NCBI GenBank assembly: GCA_016713135.1
Contig: JADJPR010000017.1
Span: forward strand, 82,920-146,919
DNA length: 64,000 nucleotides
Direction: 5' to 3'
DNA from: Rhodanobacteraceae bacterium
Lineage (GTDB): Bacteria > Pseudomonadota > Gammaproteobacteria > Xanthomonadales > SZUA-5
The notes under the pieces were generated by a model. It did no database searches and was not told where the DNA came from. It saw nothing but the letters and a program-made list of their open reading frames with translations. Positions 37,758 to 46,543 of the stretch are shown piece by piece (position 1 is the stretch's first letter; every line of letters begins with the position of its first letter). The position numbers were made by a program, and so were the translations under genes.

Positions 37758-39278
37758 GTGCTGAGGAAGGAAAGGGTGCTCACCGCCATTCGCGAAATTG
37801 AAAACTGGTCGCCGGCGTCCTGGGCGCAGTATCCGGCCTTGCAGCAGCCGACCTACGAAGACGCCGCCGCGCTGAGCGCGCAATTGCGCGAACTGCGGCA
37901 GTTGCCGCCACTGGTCACCTCCTGGGAAATCCTGCAACTCAAGCAGGAACTGGCCGACGCCTCTGAAGGGCGTCGCTTCCTGCTCCAGGGCGGCGATTGC
38001 GCCGAGAACTTCAGCGACTGCAGCAGTCCGCACATCGCCAACCGGCTGAAGGTGCTGCTGCAGATGTCGCTGGTGCTGGTCCACGGCCTGAAGCAGCCGA
38101 TCGTGCGCGTGGGGCGCTTCGCCGGGCAGTATGCCAAGCCGCGTTCTGCTGATATGGAGACCAAGGACGGAGTGACGCTGCCGAGCTACCGCGGCGACCT
38201 GGTCAATGGTCCGGAGTTCACACCCGAGGCGCGTCGTCCGGATCCGCAGCGCATGGTCGAGGGGCATTCGCGCTCGGCGCTGACGATGAACTTCGTACGC
38301 GCGCTGATCGATGGCGGATTCGCCGACCTGCACCACCCCGAATATTGGAACCTCGACTGGGTCCAGCATTCGCCCTTCGAGCGCGAGTACCGCGACATGG
38401 TGCGCTCGATCGGCGATGCCGTGCGCTTCATGGAGAGCGTCGGCGGGGCGCCGATCGGCAGCCTGCGCCGGGTCGATTTCTACACCTCGCACGAAGCCCT
38501 GCTGCTGCACTACGAAGAGGCGCTGACGCGGCAGGTGCCGCGCCAGTGGGGCTGGTTCAACCTCTCGACGCACTATCCGTGGATCGGCATGCGCACCGCC
38601 GCATTGGATGGCGCGCACGTCGAGTACTTCCGCGGCATCCGCAACCCGATCGGCGTCAAGATTGGCCCGTCGGTGACCGGTGACCAGTTGCTGCGCCTGA
38701 TCGACCGCCTGAATCCGGAGAACGAGGCCGGTCGCCTGACGCTGATCCATCGCCTCGGTGCCAACAAGATTGCCGAGCACCTTCCGCGCCTGATCGAAGC
38801 GGTGCGCAGCAACGGCAAGCGCGTGCTGTGGTGTTGCGATCCGATGCACGGCAACACCGAGGCCACCGCGAACGGCTACAAGACCCGGCGCTTCGAGAAC
38901 ATCCGCTCGGAACTGGAACAGGCTTTCGACATTCACGCAGCCTGCGGCTCGCGCCTGGGCGGCGCACATCTGGAACTGACCGGCGAGAATGTCACCGAGT
39001 GCCTGGGCGGCGCGCGTGACCTGACCGAGGTCGATCTGGAACGCGCCTACCACTCGACCGTCGATCCGCGCCTGAACTACGAGCAGGCGATCGAAATGGC
39101 CATGCTGATCGTGCGCAAGCAAGGCGCGCGCGTGGCAGAAGCAGTGAGTGGTGAGTACGCGAGAAGAGTGGCAGAAGCCCGCGAGAGCGTGGCTTCACGC
39201 CACTTACCATTGAGCGCCGCGAAGCGGCGCGGACCACTCACCGGACGCTGCGGCGCAGCCGCAGCGTTCAATCCATGA
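37758..39278 (+). CDS. Class II 3-deoxy-7-phosphoheptulonate synthase (DAHP synthase)
   Basis: First step of the shikimate pathway: PEP plus erythrose 4-phosphate to DAHP. It is the plant/mycobacterial class II fold, as in xanthomonads. Motifs are LLQGGDCAENF, VGRFAGQYAKPRS, YFRGIRNPIGVKIGPS and CDPMHGNTEAT. GTG 37758 (after AGGGG) and GTG 37776 (after GAGGAAGG) are both plausible starts. About 50 C-terminal residues, from GARVAEAVSGEY onward, are encoded by a hairpin-forming repeat (39144-39241) and are not part of the usual fold. It converges on, and overlaps by 11 bases, the end of phbB. Confidence 0.93.
   Translation: MLRKERVLTAIREIENWSPASWAQYPALQQPTYEDAAALSAQLRELRQLPPLVTSWEILQLKQELADASEGRRFLLQGGDCAENFSDCSSPHIANRLKVLLQMSLVLVHGLKQPIVRVGRFAGQYAKPRSADMETKDGVTLPSYRGDLVNGPEFTPEARRPDPQRMVEGHSRSALTMNFVRALIDGGFADLHHPEYWNLDWVQHSPFEREYRDMVRSIGDAVRFMESVGGAPIGSLRRVDFYTSHEALLLHYEEALTRQVPRQWGWFNLSTHYPWIGMRTAALDGAHVEYFRGIRNPIGVKIGPSVTGDQLLRLIDRLNPENEAGRLTLIHRLGANKIAEHLPRLIEAVRSNGKRVLWCCDPMHGNTEATANGYKTRRFENIRSELEQAFDIHAACGSRLGGAHLELTGENVTECLGGARDLTEVDLERAYHSTVDPRLNYEQAIEMAMLIVRKQGARVAEAVSGEYARRVAEARESVASRHLPLSAAKRRGPLTGRCGAAAAFNP
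39144..39241. repeat. Inverted repeat spanning the 3' end of the DAHP synthase gene
   Basis: GTGAGTGGT at 39144-39152 is the exact reverse complement of ACCACTCAC at 39233-39241. Inside it are GCGTG/CACGC and GCGCCGC/GCGGCGC hairpins. The structure lies between convergent genes, like a mobile or terminator-type repeat, but here it is read as the C-terminus of the DAHP synthase. Confidence 0.7.
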
Positions 39279-40020
39279 AGTAGCCGCCGTTGACCGGCAG
39301 GTTGGCGCCAGTGATGAAACCGGACTCTTCGGCAGTCAGGAAGTCGACGGCGCGCGCGATGTCGGAGGGTTCGCCGAGGCGGCCGACCGGGATCTTGGCG
39401 ATGATCTCGTTGCGGATCGGCTCGGGGATCTGCATGACCATTGCCGTCTTGCAGTAGCCGGGCGACACCGAGTTGACAGTCACGCCCTTGCGCGCCACTT
39501 CGCGCGCCAGCGCCATGGTGAAGCCGTGCATGCCGGCCTTGGCCGCCGAGTAGTTGGTCTGCCCGAACTGACCGGTCTGGCCATTGACCGAGCTGATGTT
39601 GACGATGCGGCCGAAGCCGCGCTCGCACATGCCGTCGACGAACTGGCGCGAGAGGTTGAACACGCCGTCCAAATTCACCCGGATCACGTCCGACCACTGC
39701 TTGGCGTCCATCTTGCGCAGCGTGGTGTCGCGCGTGATGCCGGCGGCGTTGACCAGGATGTCGACTGGGCCATGGTGCTGCTGCACGCGCTCGGCGAATT
39801 CGGCGCAATGGTCGAAGTCGGCCACGTTCAGCGCTTCGAAGCGGATATGGCCGTTGAATTCGGACACCGACTCGCGGAAGGCGTCGATGCGCTCCGGGCG
39901 CGCGTCGAGGTCGGCGGCGACCACCTTTCGGCCGGATCGCGCCAGGTGGCGGCAGATTTCGGTACCCAGGCCGCCAATGCCACCGGTGACCACGGCCAGA
40001 CGTTCGTGCTTTGCGGACAT
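39268..40020 (-). CDS. phbB: Acetoacetyl-CoA reductase (SDR family)
   Basis: NADPH-dependent short-chain reductase making (R)-3-hydroxybutyryl-CoA for polyhydroxybutyrate. It has 250 residues from ATG 40020 (PhbB about 246). The cofactor motif is TGGIGGLG, and the catalytic Ser and YxxxK are in ISSVNGQTGQFGQTNYSAAK, which matches PhbB closely. No phbA or phbC is adjacent, but a 3-hydroxybutyrate dehydrogenase lies 2 kb away. Confidence 0.88.
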   Translation of the reverse strand: MSAKHERLAVVTGGIGGLGTEICRHLARSGRKVVAADLDARPERIDAFRESVSEFNGHIRFEALNVADFDHCAEFAERVQQHHGPVDILVNAAGITRDTTLRKMDAKQWSDVIRVNLDGVFNLSRQFVDGMCERGFGRIVNISSVNGQTGQFGQTNYSAAKAGMHGFTMALAREVARKGVTVNSVSPGYCKTAMVMQIPEPIRNEIIAKIPVGRLGEPSDIARAVDFLTAEESGFITGANLPVNGGYFMD

Positions 40021-40130
40021 GGGATCATTCCTTGATTGCTGCAATGCAGCACGGGCGCGATCTTAGGACTGCGCTCCTGCAGCGTCAATGCAACCAACGT
40101 GAAATACGCTGCACGCCCATACCCGTGAAA

Positions 40131-40231
40131 CGCAGAGACGCAGAGGACGCAGAGAGAAGCGGTTGAACGTCTCGAACCGTAGCCCGGCCGGCGGTCACTT
40201 TGCGCTTCTCTGCGTTCTCTGCGTCTCCGCG
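40131..40231. repeat. Inverted repeat, CGCAGAGACGCAGAGGACGCAGAG family
   Basis: The left arm at 40131-40161 and right arm at 40203-40231 (CGCTTCTCTGCGTTCTCTGCG, in part) pair with few mismatches around a 40-base centre. A single-arm relative is at 42965-42991. It occupies most of the 321-base gap between phbB and metK; the rest holds a TATGAT (40295-40300) followed by CCGCGGCC, a likely metK -10 box without a clear -35. Confidence 0.75.
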
Positions 40232-40341
40232 TTGAACAAGGGCCCGGCACAGCCGTATAGCCGTCTGTTATGTGCGCAGTTGGCAAAGCGCAGGTATGAT
40301 CCGCGGCCTTTTGTTGTATCGCCCTGACTTAGGACCCGTCG

Positions 40342-41553
<1,212 letters not shown>

Positions 41554-41578
41554 TCCCGGCGCGCGTCACCGGTGCACA

Positions 41579-41608
41579 GCATAAGGCCCGCGAAAGCGGG
41601 CCTTATGC
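41579..41608. terminator. Hairpin between convergent metK and small exported protein gene
   Basis: A perfect 13-base-pair stem, GCATAAGGCCCGC / GCGGGCCTTATGC, with a GAAA loop. There is no U-tract on either side. Its position between converging genes suggests a bidirectional transcript end. Confidence 0.7.
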
Positions 41609-41628
41609 GCTTCAGTGGGAGCGTGGCT

Positions 41629-41928
41629 TCAGCTGCCTTTGGGCTTCTCGCCGCAGTAGTCCTGCAGGATCTTCTGGGTATCGGCGATCTGCGCGTCGCG
41701 CTCGGCGCGGGTGAGTTCCCGTTGCTTGCCGCCTTCCTCGATTATCAGCGGATTGTCGCTCTGCAGCATCTTCAGGTTTTCGCTGTGCGCCTTGCAGCCG
41801 GCGCGACGCTGGGCATTGATCTCCGCGCGTTCCTCGTCGGTCAGCGGCTTCGGGTTGACGGCCTGCTGGGCCTGGGCGGCGAATGCGCTGAGTGCAAGGA
41901 CCAGCGCAAGGGACAGACGATGGTTCAC
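41629..41928 (-). CDS. Small exported protein of unknown function
   Basis: A 99-residue protein starting at GTG 41928, six bases after a perfect AGGAGG. The N-terminus HRLSLALVLALSAFAAQAQQ is a clear signal peptide with AQA cleavage. The mature part has two cysteines (RRAGCKAHSENL and LQDYCGEK) separated by a charged helix (LTRAERDAQIADTQKILQDY). The spacing resembles the C-terminal half of DUF4124-type periplasmic proteins; this is only a resemblance. A longer reading frame extends upstream but lacks conservation or a signal. It is convergent with metK. Confidence 0.8.
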   Translation of the reverse strand: MNHRLSLALVLALSAFAAQAQQAVNPKPLTDEERAEINAQRRAGCKAHSENLKMLQSDNPLIIEEGGKQRELTRAERDAQIADTQKILQDYCGEKPKGS

Positions 41929-42145
41929 GGGTTTCCTCCTCGGGACGTGTCGCGGCCGCATCGCTGCCGCTGGCGCGATCTTAGCCCAGTCGACGCCTTC
42001 TTCGCAGATCGCCGTGGTCCGCGCAGCACAGGGTTGCGATCTCCGTTCAGTCCGCAAGAATGCGCGGGCCATGGTGGTACTTTCGGTCGGATGCGCGCGT
42101 TCGGCGATGCGGGCATCCTTCGTCGAATTCCTGCAGGAGCCGCGC

Positions 42146-42940
42146 ATGAGCACCCCCACGGCAACACGCCGCCACGCACTCGTCACCGGATCCACCAGCG
42201 GCATAGGCCTGGCCATCGCGCGCGCCTTTGCTGGAGCCGGCATGCAGGTGACCCTCAATGGATTCGGCGAACCCGACGCGATTGAATCCGCTCGCCGCGA
42301 CATCGAGGCCGATTTTGGTGTGACCGCGCGCTACTGCGGCGCCGACATGCGCGATGGCGCAGCGATTGCGACGATGGTGCAGGAAGCCAGCGGGGCGCTC
42401 GGCAGCGTCGACGTGCTGGTCAACAACGCAGGGATCCAGTTCGTCTCGCCGGTCGAGGATTTTCCGCTCGACAAATGGGACCAGATCATCGCGATCAACC
42501 TGTCGGCAGCCTTCCACGCGACGCGTGCGGTGGTGCCGCAGATGAAGGCGCGCCGCTGGGGCCGGATCATCAACACCGCCAGCGCGCACGCGCTGGTTGC
42601 CTCGCCGTTCAAGAGCGCCTATGTGGCGGCCAAGCACGGCATTGCCGGGTTCACCAAGTCGGTCGCCCTGGAACTGGCGACCTTCGGCATCACCATCAAT
42701 TCGATCTGCCCGGGCTACGTGTGGACCCCGCTGGTCGAGAAACAGATCCCGGACACCATGAAGGCGCGCGGGTTGACCGAGGAACAGGTCAAGCGCGACG
42801 TGATGCTCGCCGCGCAGCCGACCAAGGAATTCGTCACCGTCGAACAGGTCGCCGCGCTGGCCCTGTTCTTGTGTAGCGACGCGGCCTCGCAGATCACCGG
42901 CAGCAACATCGCGATGGATGGCGGCTGGACCGCGCAGTAA
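42146..42940 (+). CDS. bdhA: D-3-hydroxybutyrate dehydrogenase (SDR family)
   Basis: NAD-dependent oxidation of 3-hydroxybutyrate to acetoacetate. It has 264 residues from ATG 42146, preceded by CAGGAG. The cofactor motif is TGSTSGIG; NNAGIQFVSPVEDFP and the catalytic region around YVAAKHG are typical of BDH. The C-terminal PTKEFVTVEQVAAL is also characteristic. Together with phbB it points to a PHB/ketone-body cycle. Confidence 0.9.
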   Translation: MSTPTATRRHALVTGSTSGIGLAIARAFAGAGMQVTLNGFGEPDAIESARRDIEADFGVTARYCGADMRDGAAIATMVQEASGALGSVDVLVNNAGIQFVSPVEDFPLDKWDQIIAINLSAAFHATRAVVPQMKARRWGRIINTASAHALVASPFKSAYVAAKHGIAGFTKSVALELATFGITINSICPGYVWTPLVEKQIPDTMKARGLTEEQVKRDVMLAAQPTKEFVTVEQVAALALFLCSDAASQITGSNIAMDGGWTAQ

Positions 42941-42964
42941 CGCCCTGTTGGCTGGAGACGTTCA

Positions 42965-42991
42965 GCGCAGAGTCGCAGAGGACGCAAAGAA
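42965..42991. repeat. Single arm of the CGCAGAG repeat family
   Basis: CGCAGAGTCGCAGAGGACGC closely matches the left arm of the inverted repeat at 40131. It starts the 499-base gene-free region 42941-43439, which otherwise consists of 18-base repeats and composite-repeat copy 1. Confidence 0.65.
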
Positions 42992-43040
42992 AGGCAGAAG
43001 CGAAGGTCCAACGATGGATTGCCTGTCGTAGTCCTGAAGC

Positions 43041-43076
43041 GAAGCCACAGCCGGAAACGAAGCCACAACCAGGAGC
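43041..43076. repeat. Two 18-base tandem units next to composite-repeat copy 1
   Basis: GAAGCCACAGCCGGAAAC and GAAGCCACAACCAGGAGC are related to the four 18-base units at 55034-55105, which also precede a composite-repeat copy. The conserved association suggests they belong to the same element. Confidence 0.65.
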
Positions 43077-43112
43077 TCTGCTGCTGCTGACGCTTCGCAC
43101 TCGATTTCAACC

Positions 43113-43428
43113 GAGCAAATCGATCAAAATGCTTGCCACGAAGACCAGGCAGGAAGCCGGGTCGAAGGGAAAATGGGGTCCCCTGTGGAGCGCCGAGGAG
43201 CGGAGCGGCTTGCAGGGGAAAGCGAGCATGTTCGAGCACAGGGATGTGCGAGTTGCGCAGCGGCCTGCAAGGCGCGAGCACCGCAGGGAACCCCGTGTGC
43301 ACGACGCACACGGGGCGCGGACGCGGGGTGCCCTCTTTCTTGGTCACCTTCTTTCTGGGCAAGCAGAAAGAAGTGACTCGGCCGCCAGGCCGAAACGCTC
43401 TTGCTCTTGATCTTGAGGGTCCTCTGCG
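43113..43428 (+). repeat. Composite structured repeat, copy 1
   Basis: It begins with GAGCAAATCGATCAA (43113-43127) and runs through ACCAGGCAGGAAGCCG, GAGCGCCGAGGAGCGGAGC and AAAGCGAGCATG to three hairpins. Hairpin A at 43291-43315 is CCCCGTGTGC, loop ACGAC, GCACACGGGG. Hairpin B at 43348-43373 is CTTCTTTCTG, loop GGCAAG, CAGAAAGAAG. Hairpin C at 43378-43393 is TCGGCC/GGCCGA. Reading frames across it show no codon pattern and no plausible start. Copies 2 and 3 are at 54730 and 55186. Confidence 0.85.
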
Positions 43429-43439
43429 ACGCGCGGCCC

Positions 43440-44933
43440 TCAGATCCGGGCGGCCGCCCGCAGCTCGGCCTGCACGCGGTCGAAGCGCGCGGCGACGGAT
43501 TCGGCGGGCGCGGCGTCGGCGTTGCTGACCAGCCAGATCGCCAGCGTTGCCAGGGCCACGCCGGGGACCATCTCGTACAGGCCGAACCAGCCGTACTGCT
43601 TCCACACCAGCACGGTGGCAGCGCCGGTCAGCATGCCGGCGAGTGCGCCGTTGCGGGTCATGCGGCGCCAGTACAGCGAGATCACAACCACCGGGCCGAA
43701 GGCGGCACCGAAACCGGCCCAGGCGTAGGAAACCAGGTCGAGCACCCGGTTGCCGGGGTTCCACGCCAGCGCGATGGCGAGCAGGGCAATCGCCAGCAGC
43801 GCCGCCCGCCCGACCCAGATCAGCTCGCGCTGGCTCGCTTGCTTGCGCAGGAAGGCCTTGTAGAAGTCCTCCGTGATCGCGCTGGAGCACACCAGCAACT
43901 GGCAGGACAGGGTGCTCATGATGGCCGCGAGCACGGCCGACAGCAGCACACCCGCGATCCACGGGTTGAACAACTGCTGCGCCAGCAGGATGAACACCCG
44001 TTCGGGATTTTCGTTCACTGCCGTGGCCAGTTCCGGATGCGCGCCATAGAAGGCGTTGGCGTAGAAGCCCGTCGCCACCGCGCCCGCGAGGCAGAGCACC
44101 ATCCAGCTCATGCCGATGCGCCGCGCCGGGCGGATCGCGGCCAGCGATTCGGCCGCCATGAAGCGCGCCAGGATGTGCGGCTGGCCCACATAGCCCAGGC
44201 CCCAGGCCATCAGCGAGACGATCCCGACGAAACTGGTGCCGGTGAACCAGTCGGCGCGCTCCGGGTGCGCCGCTGCGATCGCGCTGAATGCGGCAACCGG
44301 CCCGCCGCCGCCGGCGATCAGCATCAGCGGCACCACGATCAGAGCCAGGATCATCAGCGTGGCCTGCACCGCATCGGTCCAGCTGACCGCCAGGAAGCCG
44401 CCGATCAAGGTATAGGCGATGGTCACCGCGGCGCCGGCCCAAAGCGCCTGGGCATATGGAATGCCGAAGGTGCTCTCGAACAGGCGCGCGCCGGCGACGA
44501 TGCCGGAAGCCGAATAGATCGCAAAGAACACCAGGATCACCAGCGCCGAAAACACCCGCAGCAGGCGTAGGCGGTCATCGAAGCGATGGGTGAAATAGTC
44601 CGGCAGCGTCAGCGCGTTCTCGGCGCGCTCGGTGTAGACGCGCAGCGGCCCGGCCACGTAGCGCCAGTTCATCCACGCGCCGGCCACCAGGCCAATGACG
44701 ATCCATGCCTCCGCCAGCCCGGACGCGTACAGCGCGCCCGGCAGGCCCATCAGCAGCCAGCCGCTCATGTCGGATGCGCCGGTCGACAGCGCCGTCACCA
44801 GCGGACTCAGGCTGCGTCCGCCGAGGATGTAGTCGTCGAATGAGCGCGTGCGCCACCAGGCCCAGGCGCCGATGCCTAGCATCCCCGCCAGGTACACGGT
44901 AAAGGTAATCCACAGCGAACTGGACGCGCTCAT
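43440..44933 (-). CDS. putP: Sodium/solute symporter, PutP (proline) type
   Basis: Inner-membrane Na+-coupled transporter of the SSS family, 497 residues from ATG 44933 (E. coli PutP 502), with about 13 membrane segments. The early signature FDDYILGGRSLSPLVTALST and GASDMSGWLLMGLPGALYA is typical of the proline subfamily, as is the QPHILARFMA loop. Substrate is inferred from family only; no putA is nearby. It lies 28 bases after the ankyrin gene in the same direction. Confidence 0.88.
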   Translation of the reverse strand: MSASSSLWITFTVYLAGMLGIGAWAWWRTRSFDDYILGGRSLSPLVTALSTGASDMSGWLLMGLPGALYASGLAEAWIVIGLVAGAWMNWRYVAGPLRVYTERAENALTLPDYFTHRFDDRLRLLRVFSALVILVFFAIYSASGIVAGARLFESTFGIPYAQALWAGAAVTIAYTLIGGFLAVSWTDAVQATLMILALIVVPLMLIAGGGGPVAAFSAIAAAHPERADWFTGTSFVGIVSLMAWGLGYVGQPHILARFMAAESLAAIRPARRIGMSWMVLCLAGAVATGFYANAFYGAHPELATAVNENPERVFILLAQQLFNPWIAGVLLSAVLAAIMSTLSCQLLVCSSAITEDFYKAFLRKQASQRELIWVGRAALLAIALLAIALAWNPGNRVLDLVSYAWAGFGAAFGPVVVISLYWRRMTRNGALAGMLTGAATVLVWKQYGWFGLYEMVPGVALATLAIWLVSNADAAPAESVAARFDRVQAELRAAARI

Positions 44934-44961
44934 GCCGGTGCCTGCGGTTGCGAGGCGCCGA

Positions 44962-45636
44962 TCATGCAACCGTGGCCAGCAGCGCCGCCAGCGCCGCGTG
45001 ACGGCCCTCGCTCGTGGCCAGCGCGACCGGATCCACACCCGTGTCGTTGCGCAAGGATGGGTCGCCGCCGGCAGCGCGCAGCAGACGGATCAGGCGTGCC
45101 TGGTCTCGATGCGCCGCCGCGTGCAGCGGGGTCCAGCCGGCCTGCTGCTGCAGGTTCGGATCGGCACCGAAGGCGATCAGCAATTGCGCCAGCGCGCAGG
45201 CCTGCGCCTCGTCGCTGCGCGCGCAGGCCGAATGGATCGGCGCGACGCGCATCGGGTTGGCGGCTGGGGTGTTGGCATCTGCGCCAGCGCCGAGCAGCAG
45301 TGCGGCGCACTTAAGGTGCCCGAAGAAAACGGCAAGTCCGAGCGCGGGAAAACCGTCGCCGGAACGCGTGTTGGCCACGGCAGGATCCGCCGCCAGCGCA
45401 GCGAGCAGGGCATCGCCGTGGCCGAGCGCCGCGGCTTCGGTGATCGCCAGCCGGGGCTTGCGTTGCGCGAAGTCCTGCGCGAGTTCGCGCTTGCCCATGT
45501 ACAGCGCCAGCAGGATCGCGCTGGCGCCGCCGGCGATCTCGCCATCGAGCAATCCTGGATCGGCATCGACCAGGGCGCAGGCGGTCGCGCGGTCGTCGGC
45601 TGCGATCGATTGCTGCAGACGCTGGGCGGTCTCCAT
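44962..45636 (-). CDS. Ankyrin-repeat protein
   Basis: A 224-residue protein from ATG 45636, preceded by GGAG nine bases upstream. Three to four ankyrin repeats are seen in the C-terminal half: GFPALGLAVFFGHLKCAALL, then APIHSACARSD, then GWTPLHAAAHRDQARLIRLL, each ending in a GADPN-like turn. There is no signal peptide, so it is probably cytoplasmic. It is upstream of and probably co-transcribed with putP, an unusual pairing. A partner protein is not evident from sequence. Confidence 0.85.
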   Translation of the reverse strand: METAQRLQQSIAADDRATACALVDADPGLLDGEIAGGASAILLALYMGKRELAQDFAQRKPRLAITEAAALGHGDALLAALAADPAVANTRSGDGFPALGLAVFFGHLKCAALLLGAGADANTPAANPMRVAPIHSACARSDEAQACALAQLLIAFGADPNLQQQAGWTPLHAAAHRDQARLIRLLRAAGGDPSLRNDTGVDPVALATSEGRHAALAALLATVA

Positions 45637-45764
45637 CGGCGTTATCTCCACTTGAACGGGCGGGGCGGCGGCGGGCGGTGTTCAGCCGGCGCTTAATCTC
45701 GGCACCCTACCGTGAATTCCAGCAGCGGTCTTCCAGGGCAAGTGCCGAAAGGCAGGGGTGAACC

Positions 45765-46439
45765 ATGGTGCTGGCGATGCGCAGGGCGAAAGGACGGGCG
45801 TTGGATCAGAAACGGGTGATCGCGATCAGTGGGGTATTGCTGATCCACCTCATGGTGCTGGCGCTGATGCTGCTGCCGCGGCAGCCGGCGGAGCTGTGGA
45901 AACCGCAGCCGCCGGAGATCGTCTACACCGTCGATCCGAGCGATCCGCCGCCACCGCCGAAGCCGCCCGAGCCCATCGTCGTGCCGCCGCCGCCGATCCA
46001 GATCATGCCGCTGACTGCGCCGCCGCAGGCACCGATCCTGGCGCCGGTGCAGGCGCCGCCGATCGTCAGCAACGACATCGTCGTCGCCGAGGCCAGCGAT
46101 CTGCCGGTGATGCCGGACGCGATCGTCGACGAGAGCGCCAGCGCTCCGGCGCTGGGTACGCAGGCCAACCTCGTCACGCTCAAGAAACTGCGCGGAAACC
46201 CGCCCGCCTATCCGCGGCGCGAACTGGCGCGCGGGGTCGAGGGCGAGGTGGTGCTGCGGGTGCTGGTGGGAGCCGATGGTCTGCCGCAGCAGATCGATGT
46301 GGTGGGTGGCACGCGCAACCGCAACCTTGAGGCCGCTGCGGTCCGCGCGATCAAGCGCTGGCGCTTCCAGCCGTACGCCGTCGATGGCGTGCCGCGCGCC
46401 GCGTGGGCGCGCGTGCCGGTGGTGTTCAGTCTCGAATGA
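45765..46439 (+). CDS. TonB-family energy transducer
   Basis: Couples the inner-membrane proton motive force to outer-membrane receptors. The 224-residue protein has a membrane anchor at about 17-38 (RVIAISGVLLIHLMVLALML), a Pro-rich periplasmic linker (PPPPPKPPEP) and a C-terminal TonB domain with YPRRELARGVEGEVVLRV and IKRWRFQPY. No exbB or exbD is adjacent. Its stop lies close to the CHAT protein gene, and ATGA at 46436 allows an alternative overlapping start for that gene. Confidence 0.92.
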   Translation: MVLAMRRAKGRALDQKRVIAISGVLLIHLMVLALMLLPRQPAELWKPQPPEIVYTVDPSDPPPPPKPPEPIVVPPPPIQIMPLTAPPQAPILAPVQAPPIVSNDIVVAEASDLPVMPDAIVDESASAPALGTQANLVTLKKLRGNPPAYPRRELARGVEGEVVLRVLVGADGLPQQIDVVGGTRNRNLEAAAVRAIKRWRFQPYAVDGVPRAAWARVPVVFSLE

Positions 46440-46543
46440 CCGGGCCGGCGAGCCGCTGGCGGTCGCCGGCGGCTCGCGCGGTCTTGCGGGGCCCGGTTGC
46501 CGCGAGCATCCTGCTCAGCGTCGGATCGGTGACGAGGCGGTGC

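Noticed and set aside
41711..42145. N-terminal extension of bdhA
   Set aside because: The upstream in-frame stretch overlaps the small exported protein gene on the other strand, has no SDR similarity, and the ATG at 42146 has a good ribosome-binding site and gives the family length.
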